Shown: positions 23,931 to 34,825 of the stretch, piece by piece
Layout of the letters: each line of letters begins with the position of its first letter
Numbering within the stretch: the first letter of the stretch is position 1
NCBI GenBank assembly: GCA_014529385.2
Contig: CM043961.1
Coordinates: 18,518,478 to 18,582,477 of the forward strand
Direction: 5' to 3'
Length of the DNA: 64,000 nt
From: Adiantum capillus-veneris
Taxonomy: Eukaryota > Streptophyta > Polypodiopsida > Polypodiales > Pteridaceae
The notes under the pieces: model-generated
Database searches by the model: none
Told to the model about the DNA's origin: nothing
Seen by the model: the letters and a program-made list of their open reading frames with translations, nothing else
Translations under genes and position numbers: made by a program

Positions 23931-25020
23931 GAAATTAGAATTATTTAGTTTCCTAAATGAGTTTCAAGCTGTGTTTCGGATCCTTAGGGAGTTACCTTCC
24001 AAAAGAGGACAATTTCATATCATAGAACTTCTACCTGGTAGTTCACTTCCTAATAAGCCTCCTTATTGAGTCGCACTAGCTCAACAAGAGGAAATTATGA
24101 GGCAAGTGAATAATCTTGTGGAAAAAGGGATGGTCAAACCTAGTTCATCTCCCCTTTTTTCACTAGTTCTACTAGTACAAAGAAAGATGGAACTTATAGA
24201 ATATGTGTGGACTATCGGACACTTAAATAAATAACCATAAATTATAGATTTTATATTCCCAATATAGAGATTCTATTCAATAAGCTACAAGGGTCTACCT
24301 ACTTTAATAAAATACATCTAAAAAGTGGTTAGCACCAAAAGATTATGCCTAAAGATATTCATAAGACAATCTTTTGTTCAAAATTTGGCTTCTATGAATT
24401 CCTAGTACTCCCTTTGGGGCTTACCAATGTGTTAGCCACCTTTAATCAAATGATGGAGAAGCTCTTTAGACCTCATCGAACATTCATGGTAGTGTTCCGT
24501 GACAACATTATTATCTATTGCAAGTCTATTGAGGAACACAAGCAGCATCTTTAGGTAATATTTCAAGTTTTGAGAGATAATAAACTTTATATCGATTAAA
24601 AGAAAAGTGAGATTTTCTTAAATGAGATTCAGTATCTAGGTCATATTATCTCCCAAGAAAGGATCCAAATGGACCCTAAAAATTTGGAGATAATAAAAGG
24701 ATGGCCTATGCCAATGAATCTACATGAATTGAAAAGCTTTATAGGAATGCGTGCACACTATAGATACTTCATAGAAAAATTCTCATTCATAGCAGGTCCA
24801 TTGTATGACTTCACTAAAACGAACATTAAATATGTATGGGCTGCAAAAGAGAATGGATTTTTTTTAAATCCCCAAGCAAAGCTAATCTCTCAACTAATAT
24901 TATTAATATTATCAGACCTGTCAAAACCATTTGAAGTCCAATGTGATGCTTGTGGAAATTTGCTTGGGGTTGTGTTGCTTCAAGAAGGGCATGCCATAGC
25001 ATATTAAAGTAGAATACCAA
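23931..25020 (+). pseudogene. RT and start of RNase H of chromovirus S
   Basis: Broken frames carry gypsy RT: about 24130 KGMVKPSSSP, about 24185 KDGTYRICVDY-like code, and 24345-24554 IFCSKFGFYEFLVLPLGLTNVLATFNQMM, then VVFRDNIIIYCKS where FxDDIL is expected (one Asp lost). LGHIISQE lies near 24650. 24669-25007 has DPKNLEIIKGWPMPMNLHELKSFIG, YRYFIEKFS and the start of RNase H, QCDACGNLLGVVLLQEGHAIAY. The element ends near 25030; no S integrase or 3' LTR is seen. Confidence 0.88.
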
Positions 25021-25541
25021 ATCATTAGAAAGTGAATGGGGTATAGGAGGGCCTCTTTATTTGGCAGTTTAAGGAAATGCTTAAAGCTTAAGCCAAGTTT
25101 GACCAAGCCTAAAAGAAAGGGCAAAAAGGCCTCTGTTGAGAATTTTTTTTTAAGCCATTTTCATATTCTGAATTTGAAAATAGTCTGTTTATAGTAACCA
25201 AAAAGAGAGGTGGGTAAATAAATTTTAAAATGTCCTTTTCCCAACCATCTTCTCTCTCTAACACATAAAACACTCTCTCTCACTTAGAACTCATTAAAGG
25301 ATGCACTTTTTAGCCCCCCTGCCAGAGAAGCAGATTTTCCACATTCTCTCACTGCATTCTCTCTCTAAAATGTGAGCCAACTCTCTCTCTTTCTTTCCCC
25401 CCTTTTCTCTCATGTCACTTCCTCTTCCAATCATTAAGAAACATTCTTGGCTGCCTCTTTCTGAAAAAGTGTAGATCCTCCAAGGTTGTAGATTTGTCAT
25501 CTCTCCCACTCTCTCTTCCTTTATTATCTTTCTATCCCCCA

Positions 25542-25612
<71 letters not shown>

Positions 25613-25783
25613 GCTTCTCCCACTCCAACTCCAATTGAGTGCAATGGAAAACTCCATTACCTCTGTGTGCAGTAGCATTTCTCTCTCTACAGTCATGATC
25701 AACAATTTGAATTCAAAGGAGATTGAGCTGCACTCTCTCTTTTTCTTCCCTCCACAAGATAATAATTTTCTCCTATCTCTGAC
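25021..25783. other. Unassigned AT/CT-rich sequence with a CT microsatellite
   Basis: No gene is supported. It includes scattered CTCTCT words and an uninterrupted CT run at about 25546-25610. The frames at 25294-25542 and 25494-25799 come from this composition. Confidence 0.5.
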
Positions 25784-26252
25784 ATTAGTGAAATTTTGAA
25801 CTCTCAAAGGGCCCTATAAGGACTTTGACTTTCTCTCTCTTGTCCAAAACGGGCACACGGTAAAAAATGTGACAAATGAAATCAAAACTTATCAGACCTT
25901 TCGGATTTAGAATATACTCATCGAGGTCTATTCATTGATGCGTAGTGTACCATTGGATTCTTTATATTCTAAAAGATTCTATTTATTGATGTGACAACCC
26001 TGTCTTATAAATGGAATCTCTCTCCACATTTCAGCTTCAGTGGTGGGGAGGTCATAACTTCTATAACTCAACTCCAAGTTTGTCGAAGGTTGGGGATTTA
26101 GAACCTACTTTTTAAGATCTTTTCAATTATATGTTGGTTGATAGGGTTTTAACAAACCGTTTATGTATTTCACCGCGTTGCCCACTTTGGACAAGAGAAA
26201 AAAAGTCAAACTTCCTTATAGGGCCCCTCTGAGAGTCCAAATTTTCCCTAAT
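25784..26252. mobile_element. Fold-back (long inverted-repeat) element candidate
   Basis: The left arm (25784-25862: ATTAGTGAAATTTTGAACTC...GGGCACACGG) pairs with the right arm (26170-26252) as an inverted repeat of roughly 80 bases with some mismatches. Shared words include CTCTCxxAGGG, CCCTATAAGGA and CTCTTGTCCAAA. The ~305-base centre has no gene but holds internal similar words (GGATTTAGAA...). The layout fits a non-autonomous DNA element or MITE; I see no clear target duplication. Confidence 0.6.
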
Positions 26253-26444
26253 AGTACTCTCCACTTCTTTCCTCCATAGCCACCTTCACTTGCTTGTAGC
26301 AGTCACCATTACACATTCTCAATAATTCACTTGATTAACTAACACAAATGTCATTCAATCCCCTATCACTGCAAGACATTACTAACAAGTCAAAACGATA
26401 TTGATTAAACGCTGATCTAGAGCAGGAGTACACTACTGTGCGAC
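26253..26444. other. Sequence between fold-back element and decayed gene
   Basis: Nothing recognisable. It could hold the 5' region of the decayed gene that follows. Confidence 0.4.
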
Positions 26445-27467
26445 TTGGCACATCTAATCCCAATGCTAGAGACCAGCTACGGAACCATGGATGCAAGGGA
26501 ATCAACTTATGGGTTGATGGCCATATTTACCCTGGCAAAAGGTTTGTTTAGGTTGCTGCCAACGCCTTACACTCTTAGCGTTGCAAAAAGGTGCACCAAT
26601 AATGATGTTGCAAGCTTGTTGGGTGGATTTCAATATGTGGAGGATGCCCTACCATTAGAAGAGAACAAACCTTTTATTACAATGAGTTCAATAATGTCTA
26701 TGTTGACTTTTTGAAGCTCCAGGAGTCAATGATCAAATTTTATGGGTTGACACAGGAAGAGTGTGATGGCAAAGTTATATTTGTGATGAAGTTTGATGAG
26801 TGCCAAATCGTCAAAGATCAACGGCTTGAAAGGGTAAGCGTTAGCTTATGAACAGAGCCTTGGTGGGCGTCGATGTTGAGCTAAATGTCAGTGACAAGGG
26901 AAACACATGTTTAGGTGTTCAGTCCAAGAAGAATATTTGGTGGCTGGAAACTTTTCATCTCCCACATGAGACACATGAGTCCCTCAAATGGTATTTTAAT
27001 CACCCACCCCAATCATTGACGTCATTCGGCAACAACAACAAGAAAAACGATTGCAGGTTTCAGGTCTGGGTACGTTCCAAGTGGAGTGTCATTTGGTAGG
27101 AGACTTGAAAAGTCTCAAGTGTATACTAGGATGCAAGCAAGGTGCAAAGACCCTCTTTCCATGCATTTATTGTTGCCACAGTAAAGTCTCATTAGGAACT
27201 GAGGGCAAGGGTAAGGGTAAGGGTGGCAAAGCTGCAATCAATTTTGTGAAAGGTGTGACCACTACACAAACAATCGGTAAAGCACTGCAACAATGGTTTC
27301 AAGGTATCCTCAATTGTAACCAGAGTGTACCCCCTATTCGAGATATGGACAATCCCAATTGGGATCCTATTCTACTGATTCCTCTGATAAATGTGCATGT
27401 GTTCACTCTTCATGCCCATCTACAAATTTTTGACAAGTTGCTTGTTGGGGGTTTCATCGTTGCATAG
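26445..27467 (+). pseudogene. Decayed gene of unknown family, D...D...CxxC layout
   Basis: Three or four successive frames read as one protein of about 330 residues. 26445-26711 is a helical start (YGLMAIFTLAKGLFRLLPTPYTLSVAKRC). About 26714-26845 contains GLTQEECDGKVIFVMKFDECQIV. 26848-27046 contains LMNRALVGVDVEL and KKNIWWLETFHLP. 27051-27467 contains VECHLVGDLKSLKCILGCKQGAKTLFPCIYCCHSK and LIPLINVHVFTLHAHLQIFDKLL. The Asp in KFDE, the Asp in VGDLK and the following CxxC resemble the order found in several eukaryotic DDE transposases. I do not recognise the family. It could also be a host gene; it is certainly broken. Confidence 0.5.
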
Positions 27468-27469
27468 CT

Positions 27470-28530
27470 TCGATGACCAACAAAAATTATCAATCCGGAG
27501 GGATGAGCTACCTGGCTAAGGCATGGAAACACTCACACGATTAGTGAGCTAATCATGGAAACATGAATGGTTAACTCTACAAGGTGAGTTTCTCGGCCTA
27601 TGGAGGAGCTAAGCCACAATGATGGAAAATCTCCACATCCACTTCTCTTCACCTCCAATCAACCCAATCACACACACTAATGATTGCAAGATGCACCAAA
27701 CACTAATCCTATCATGCAACACACTAATTGCAATCACACACACATAGATGTATTGAGCACCACACTCCAATCAAACGTACATGCACACACAAGAAAAAGA
27801 GGACAATCACACAATATTAGAAAGGGATTAACCACCAATTAGTTACGATCTAGCTAATCTGAGCATCATAGGCAATCATGAGAAGTATGAGAAAGGCATA
27901 GTGAAAGAGATTTAAGCATTGATTAGTGTTAACCAATTCACATGAGCAAGGAAAATCTCAAGGACTCCATAGCCGCACACCTCAAGAGCTCTCATCAAAG
28001 AGTGCTCTCAACAAATGAGCTTGAGAACCCTAATTTCTTTTACACATTGCCTTATATACCTAGGGTAAAAATATGCAATGTCCAGGCACGCAAGGCCTTT
28101 AGGGCTCCACCACTTACTAAATTTGCTACCTAGGCACACTAACTGACTTGTTCTTTACATCTTGGAACTCTTATTGAGCCCGTAATACATTAAAATATTA
28201 CAATGGCTTGAAATAAATTGGGAATTTACAATACATGACCATGTTGGAAAATGTGAAAAATGTGTAACTCCAATCTTTATTGCTTCTTCATGTTGATCTT
28301 TGATGTGCATCCGTACGTCTTTAGTTTTTTCGTGGAAGCTGATTGGTTGTTGATGGGCAGATCTTCTTCAAATGAATTTATTGATGAGGTTCATTTGTTG
28401 CCGCATCTTCATTGGTCCGAATAGTCTGATGTGAGAGATGATGTTGCATTTGTTCATTGTAATACCATAAGGATGAGGTTACTGTTTATTTATGTAAAAT
28501 ATGTACAAGGGAAGGCAATGATGAGGTTCT
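27470..28530 (-). mobile_element. Minus-strand LTR- or promoter-like segment (locus N)
   Basis: Non-coding. On the minus strand there is TATATAAG (28051-28058) in GGTATATAAGGCAATGTG, followed by an AT-rich leader with GTGTGTGATTG words. It lies just downstream of the minus-strand coding locus N, where a 3' LTR would be. No second copy exists in the window, so the LTR status is inferred from position only. Confidence 0.4.
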
Positions 28531-29368
28531 AATTTAGGGTATAATACCTGGATGACCAAAGGAAAAAAAAACCCAATGGAAAAAAAGTACCTTTGGAATA
28601 ATCGCATCATTGGAGTACATATTAGCATTGGAAATTTTAATATAAGTACTCAAGGTATTATTTGTTGATAGATATGGAATTAAAATGGTAGCAAATATGA
28701 AAGGGTAGCATGATGGAACATTGGTTTGCATGTTGTAGTCCACTCAAGGTGCATAGGTGGAAGAAAAAAAAAGTGTCTAATGCATATGTCCAATAATGGG
28801 ACATCCTATTTATGCATACACAAAAATGCATGGAAAAAAATATGCTCTGCAAGAAGGATTTTGAGGGGTTCTTCAGAAAGATGGTGTAGCTATAAAGGCA
28901 TATGACATGGCTTTGCAAGTTGGCACCCCTTGAAGAATGGTTTTCTTTGTCGAGGATATGTGCTCTCATCTTACTGTGCATTGTGCGTGAGTGTTGGACT
29001 CTACGAAACTCCACCATTTGTTCATTAATAGACTTCGACTCTTATGCTCATCTCATCCAGCATGAGCGACATGACTTAGATATGCTCAACTCTTCCAGCT
29101 TGAGCATAAGCCTAATAACTATGACTCTTAGCACAGAGTTTAATATGACTTGAAGATTTGGGACTAATGCTTTGCTCATTTTATGGCTCAGCAGGCCGAT
29201 TCTAACTATGCCAAAATGAGTGTTTTTTGCACCCTGGCAACTTGACTTTTAACATTCTTGAGCTTACTACAAATATTTCTTCAGGTAAAAGTAAGCTTGA
29301 ATCCTCAAAAAGAGGATTAGTGAAGGACCAAGTTGGCATTGAAGGTTTCTTTTGCCATACCTGTTTTC
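28531..29368. other. 3' flank of locus N
   Basis: No domain recognised on either strand. The frame at 28658-29017 (minus) is mostly low-information Phe/His/Ser sequence. Confidence 0.4.
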
Positions 29369-30242
29369 TTATCTTTGAATCTGCATTCGCATTGGTTGGG
29401 TTGTCCTTTTTTTACTCTTGTTTGATTCTCCAATTGGGCATGTTAATAGGAGTCTTTGATGTTGTTGTAGGCCTCTGTTGGCTATCGACATCTGGCTTTT
29501 GACTCGGTTTGTTGGAAGACTTAGCAATCCAAATCTCTTGATGACCTTTGTATCTTCATTGTGTACTTTGTTTCGCTCTAGGTCTTGTTGAGTTCTTGAG
29601 ATCTTCATGCAGATTTGATGTAGCTCCAGCTGGCTTGTGGTTGACCGGTAGCCAAATCTTTTTATAACCTGTGTAGAATCCTTGTCTAAAAGGAACATTC
29701 TTTGAGATCCGTCTTTGTTTTGTATCCTCTTGAGAGTTATGGTATACTTTAGCATCTTTCAATGTTGTTCTATTGTACACCTGTTTCTTAGGTATCCTAT
29801 GATATTGTCGAGGTTGATACTTTGTGGGCCTTCTTTCTTGGGAGGGAATTGAAGTTACTTCATATGCTCTAACATGCGGTTTTGGCACCCATATCTGTCT
29901 GTTACCTCCATAGTACTCATGTTCTTTTAAGCTCCATGGTGATGCTATCCATCCCATGTGTTTGTCTTGCTATGTTAATTACCCGTCTTTGATCCAAACC
30001 GGATCATTGACTTTGACTAAATTGCTCTAAACAAACACTCGCTTGACTTTCCTTTGCTTGCTTGAGTACTTTGGCTGAAATATCTTTGCTTTTCTAGGTG
30101 TCTCCTTAGAGGTTTTAGTTGGGTCAGCAATTGATTTGAAGTTTTGAAAACCTGACTTGCTAGAAGTATCTGATTCATGAGGGTTCTTTGATGTAGAGGC
30201 ATATGTTGTCACACCTTCTTTGCTAATTGGTGGAGCTTCCAC
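29369..30242 (-). pseudogene. Locus N: region with repeated I-W-x-x-K motif
   Basis: Overlapping minus-strand frames (30242-30027, 29957-29556, 29755-29369) read as one decayed, Lys/Thr/Ser-rich protein downstream of the second protease-like domain. A short motif recurs: NRQIWVPKPH, YKKIWLPVNH and, in another frame, HQEIWIAKSS. The spacing and surrounding words suggest three diverged repeat units. There is no RT, RNase H or integrase motif, which is unexpected downstream of a retropepsin. Function unknown. Confidence 0.5.
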
Positions 30243-30275
30243 TTTAGCTTTACGTTTGTCTGCAAGATTTGTCTT

Positions 30276-30660
30276 TGATTCTTATAACTTTTGCAACTTT
30301 GAATCTAGCATTAATGGTACTTGTAAATGTTGTTGGCTACCTCTTGGAAAAGAGAGTATTAGCATTTTATATTCTTTGTATACTTTGTGTTGGTCTAACC
30401 ACTGATGTCCAAGGATGACATCTGCAAGCATGTCTTTTGAAGGCTTCACCTGAAACTTTACCTGCTCTATGATTTTGGATGCTAAGGGTAGCAACCATTT
30501 CTTCTTGACTTGTATCCTTACCCATGATTTCCCTGTTACCTGGTTTTCTCTGATTAATCTCAAAGAATACTCTGAATGTTGTCTCCAACCATATTGAAAT
30601 TTGCTTGATTATCCAATAGAGCATTGCATCTGACACTTGCTCCTTTTGTACTGCTGAGAA
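30276..30660 (-). pseudogene. Locus N: second retropepsin-like domain
   Basis: Minus-strand code gives ALLDNQANFNMV (about 30630-30590, shifted frame), where retropepsins have LLDTGANFN..., then VKKKWLLPLASKIIEQVKFQVKPSK and the end motif ADVILGHQWLDQHK (frame 30563-30282). Thr-Gly of the catalytic triad is Asn-Gln, so it would be inactive. It is followed by PRGSQQHLQVPLML and the I-W-x-x-K region. Confidence 0.6.
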
Positions 30661-31230
30661 CTATAGGTATTCTCATTGTTGGTTCTATTGAAGATCTCTG
30701 TCATGAATTTGCCATGGTCTCATCTTGATCTAATTGTGTCTCTATGGAGGGTGGCTTGAGACTTTGTTTTCCAATCTGACTTTCATCAGTTGATTTAGAT
30801 GGAAATGTTTGGATTTGTAGACTTCCTATTTTCTGTTGGTTGTCTGCAATCCAGTTTTTCTTAACTCTATCTTTGGTGGCATTCTTTGCTCAATAGCTAT
30901 CGTGGTTGCTCTTTGCTCTGCGCTTGCTATTGCCTGATTTGCTTCAAGCTCTTCTGAAGTTCTGCTCGATGGAGATGAATCATCTTCAATAAGATTTGCT
31001 TTGATATCAGTCTCCATTTTAAATGTGCTTGAGGACTTTGTGTTGTTGTCTGGTCTTCATTCTTTGATGTCTATGATGACTCCATCATGTTTGAATTTTG
31101 TATCTCTAATATCTTCTGAGCCATTGACATTCCCATTATGATGTCGTCTGGCATATCTTTTGTTGTGATCACGTGTAATTGAGCTATGATGATCTGTGAG
31201 CTTACTTCAATGGTGGTGGAGATGATTCCC
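30661..31230 (-). pseudogene. Locus N: linker and tail of first retropepsin-like domain
   Basis: Minus-strand code with stops. From about 31230 to 31110 it reads GIISTTIEVSSQIIIAQLHVITTKDMPDDIIMGMSMAQKI, the back half of a retropepsin fold (I-x-G-like IIMG near the end). Then comes a polar linker (31017-30826: SSPSSRTSEELEANQAIASAEQRATT). Confidence 0.55.
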
Positions 31231-31775
31231 TATCATTCTGCTTGTTTGTCTCCATATATGCTCACAAATTCAGGAGCATCTTCCAGCTGTGGTTGGCCAC
31301 ATCTTTTCCAAGTGCGAAAGGACATGAGGTTCTTGTTTAGTTGAAAATCTAGCTTTACTTCTCCTGACAGCTTTTCTTCGTTTTCACCGACAATGTTGCA
31401 CTTGATCTTCTCAGGATTTCTTTCTATATTGACTTCTTTTGTTATGGTAGTGTCCTTTGGTTGAGCTTTATCTACATTTTCTTTGCTTTGATCACCTGCT
31501 TCAATTGATGTTGACTCCACTGGCTGTAATATTGCACTTTTTGTCTGCAACAACTGATGAGCATTGTCCACCCGCATCTGAGTAACCCTTGATCTTAATA
31601 GATCCACTGTACTTTCTGGAAAAATTTGTCTCTTCGGAGGAGATTTTGGTGGTGACCTTTGTGTAGCTTTTTGAACCTTAGCTTCTATTGACTTTGACTT
31701 TTCTGTCACTTGTTCTGACAACTTGAGGCTTTGCATCATCTTCAGATAGTCTTTGACTTCAGTCGAGCCATCCAT
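31231..31775 (-). pseudogene. Locus N: polar region and front of first retropepsin-like domain
   Basis: A 180-codon minus-strand frame starting near 31775. The first two thirds are Lys/Ser/Pro/Gln-rich, as in gag-like or scaffold regions (KATQRSPPKSPPKRQIFPES). The end reads GEVKLDFQLNKNLMSFRTWKRCGQPQLEDAPEFVSIYGD, which matches the layout of the front of a retropepsin (D-x-x then N-x-MS-x-x-W, then G-x-P-x-LE), with the catalytic triad degraded. It continues, after two stops, in the next segment. Confidence 0.55.
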
Positions 31776-31859
31776 AGGGATTTATACAAGGTCATGATCT
31801 TGCTGATATTTGTTACCATGTGCATCTTGATATGCATATGTGAGCTTGATCACATGTAA

Positions 31860-32285
31860 CTATTTGAATACTATTGGATTTGTCAACTTTTGACTCTGAC
31901 TTATGGAGATCAGATGAAACTTCTGTCCTTGATGATCCTCATATAAGCATTCGTTTACAGGTTCTAATGGAATCTGGTTCAATTGGAAACTTCCAACAAC
32001 CATATGATCTTTCAATGGTTTTTTCTTTGAAGGGGTTTGTTGGTTAGAAGCTCTAGAGCTTCTAATTGTTGTAGCATTTATTGGTACATAAGCTGAGCTT
32101 GATGGATTTGCATCTCCCCCCTTCCTAGGGTGATCACTATAGCCTGTTTCATTGTAAGAGTTCAAAATTCTTTGGCTTTGATGTAGTCTCACCTTTGGGA
32201 CTGTGAAGGCACACTTTGGGTAGCATTGTTGATGTTTGGCATCTGTAAGCCTTTTACATAGTTTCCTATGTATCTCCGTGAACAT
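31860..32285 (-). pseudogene. Locus N: upstream open segment, family unknown
   Basis: A 141-codon minus-strand frame (CPKCAFT-like YPKCAFTVPKVRL, then a Ser/Lys-rich stretch, then MVVGSFQLNQIPLEPVNECLYEDHQGQKFHL). It precedes the first protease-like region in the same orientation and is probably the same polyprotein. I recognise no domain. Confidence 0.45.
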
Positions 32286-32669
32286 GACAAATTATTCCCC
32301 AAGTCAACCTATAGATAGCATTATCTTTGCCTTGATATTCTCTATCCCATGGGTCTCCTATGATATGAGCCTCTGTGGTTACAAGACCCGCGGCATCATA
32401 GATGCTAGATTCTCGCTTGGTCAAAATATCTAGACTGTTTTGATCAAAATATATGCTCGTTTGGTTGTGGAGGAGAGTTTAGCTCTGAACATATTTTCGG
32501 GTTCACTCGGATAATATCCTTCAGCTCTAGAGAGGATTGGCTATAATAGATTCTTTCTTCTGAAATGAACTATCCTTTTTTATATATCACTGGACACACT
32601 TCTATGAGCTGGTATGTGGGCCGTTCAAACACTCGTTGATCCTTTTTGTACAATTTTCCTTTTTGGTCT
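32286..32669 (-). pseudogene. Locus N: most upstream visible segment, cut by W
   Basis: With stops, the minus strand reads coherently (YKKDQRVFERPTYQLIEVCPVIYKKG, then ISEERIYYSQSSLELKDIIRVNP). It runs straight to 32669, where the LTR of W begins, so W probably inserted into N and removed its start from view. Confidence 0.4.
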
Positions 32670-32972
32670 TGTTAACCCTCATACACATTCCTATCACCTA
32701 CGACGGACATTATATTATTTATTTGGTAGAGTCAGGTTGTCAGTCCAATAGGAAAAGGGTAAGAGTGATCGAAAAAGGGTAAGAGTGATCCGCTGATGAG
32801 AGGCGCACTCTAACTGGAACATTCAAGGGATTAGCTGGCTAAGCATGGGCGTCCAAGTGTGAATGGGGCGAGCTCATATAAAAGTCGACTAAACCTAAAA
32901 ATCACTCATTCTCTCATTTGTGCAATGGAAGAGTGCTCTTGCTCCATCTCCATCTTCTTCTTCATCATCTCC

Positions 32973-33015
<43 letters not shown>

Positions 33016-33930
33016 CGCGTGAGAGAGAGAGCCTCACGCCCATTCCTATCACCTACGACGGACATTGTATTATTTATTTGGTAGAGTCAGGTACCGGGCT
33101 TGTCGGTCCAATAGGAAAAGGGTAAGAGTGATCGTCGATGAGAGGCGCACTCTAACTAGAACATTCAAGGGATTAGTTGGCTAAGCATGGGTGCCCAAGT
33201 GTGAATGGGACGAGATCATATAAAACTCAACTAAACCTAAAAATCACTCATTCTCTCATTTGTGCAATTGAAGAGTGCTCTTGCTCCATCTCCATCTTCT
33301 TCTTCTTCATCTCCTTGTGTGTGTGTGTATGCGTGAGAGAGAGAGAGTGCCTTACGCACATTCCTATCACCTACGACGGACATTGTATTATTTATTTGGT
33401 AGAGTCAGGTATCGTGCTTGTCGGTCCAATAGGAAAAGGGTAAGAGTGATCGCCAATGAGAGGCGCACTCTAACTAGAACATTCACGGGATTAGTTGGCT
33501 AAGCATGGGCACCCAAGTGTGAATGGGGTGAGATCATATAAAACTCAACTAAACCTAAAAATCACTCATTCTCTCATTTGTGCAATTGAAGAGTGCTCTT
33601 GCTCCATCTCCATCTTCTTCTTCTTCATCTCCTTGTGTGTGTGTGTGTGTATGTGTGAGGGGGAGAGAGAGAGAGAGAGAGAGTGAGTGTGTGCGATCGA
33701 GCATTGCGACGGCACGACGGCAGTGAGGCAGTTAAGCGCGGCGTAGCGGCATCTCCCTCTTCTTCACGGCAAGTAATCCTCCACAACAGCAAGCGTAGAG
33801 TAGTGAGTGACACACCATCACCATCTTTGAGCTTACTAGTTTAGGCTTGTTGTGTGCTTGGATCCATTTGTGGCTCGCACATAGTGTATCGACAAGTTCC
33901 TTGCATTGACACGTACGACATACGCGCACA
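32670..33930 (+). mobile_element. 5' LTR of Athila-like element W
   Basis: 1,261 bases, TGTTAACCCTC...CGCGCACA, four bases before a tRNA-Asp PBS. The 5' two thirds is a triple tandem repeat. Similar sequence occurs inverted at 48281-48402 and 57761-58825 (element Y). A TATA-like CATATAAAA is repeated in each unit (about 32875, 33218, 33537). Confidence 0.88.
32686..33690 (+). repeat. Three ~320-355-bp tandem units inside the W LTR
   Basis: Units start with CATTCCTATCACCTACG at 32686, 33041 and 33359. Each runs through TATTATTTATTTGGTAGAGTC, the CATATAAAA box and CTCCATCTCCATCTTCTTC to a GT microsatellite followed by GA. Small reading frames repeated here (about 32859, 33177, 33495) are part of the unit, not genes. 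Confidence 0.95.
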
Positions 33931-33934
33931 TTTT

Positions 33935-33952
33935 TGGTGCCATTGCCGGGCA
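33935..33952 (+). promoter_or_regulatory. tRNA-Asp-type primer-binding site of W
   Basis: TGGTGCCATTGCCGGGCA matches the tRNA-Asp-type site at 15 of 18 positions, with CpG-type changes. It is four bases from the LTR end. Confidence 0.85.
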
Positions 33953-34825
33953 TTCCATACACTAATCTTGAATGGAACTCTTCTTCTTTTGTGGTGCAAT
34001 TTTAATTGTAAGAAAGGTAGGGAAGGAAGGTGTGTGTGTTGAGAAGAAGGATTTTGTGTTGCTACTGTGTATTTCTTTGTTAATGAAGTTTTGAAAGGTT
34101 AGTGTGTTTTCTCTGTGCTAAGGTATTAGTATTAAAGTTGTTAGTTCTGCATAATGTGAAGTATAATAAGTAGGAAGTAGATATGTGAGAGCTAATGAAG
34201 TGTGTTAGTGTGTAATAGTAGGTGTATTAGTTGTAAGTAGGCAGGTAGAGTGTGTGTGTGCTCGCGCGCAGGCCGCGGCGACCTTATTCCCAAAAAAGAC
34301 AAAAAAAGGTAGGACCGGGATCAGGAATATCTCCCAGACCCAAGCCCAAGCTCACGCTCAGGCTCAGACCTCAGTCGCCCTTTCAAATTACATATTTTAG
34401 CTTCACGCGTAGCTAAAAATCGACTTTTTTGAGGACCAACGGAGCTTCAGGTGACCGAACGTTGTACTGTAAAGCACACCGCGACCCTCTGAGTGATACG
34501 CTTGTTTCGAGCTATCACACACTTTAATCAAAAAAACCGATCACTAAAATACATTTAAAAACATTAAAATAAAAAGTAAAAACAGACGCCTAAAAAAGTA
34601 AGCGGTTAAGCTTCGAGGTTATTTGCCGACCCTTGTAGGTTGTCAAAGGCACATGCATCTGCGTTCTAGTCGGGTGCTAGAGACAGAGCAACTAGAGATA
34701 ATTTTGACTTACACGAGTTCTCATTATCCACCTACCTTAGGTTCCGGGCCCTTGGCGGGGACCCAAGGTAGTACAAACAAAGACCAAACATAGCGGCTAT
34801 TGATTCTTTCTCTGATTACGATGTC
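33953..34825 (+). other. 5' leader of W
   Basis: Untranslated leader between PBS and gag, rich in GTGTG and TAGTA words, then ACCGGGATCAGGAATATCTCCC. An inverted copy is present in Y at about 56850-57738. No gene seen. Confidence 0.7.

Noticed and set aside
27181..27240. GGTAAGGGTAAGGGT as a telomere-like repeat
   Set aside because: Only two or three short units inside coding-like sequence (a Lys-Gly stretch); not the plant TTTAGGG repeat.
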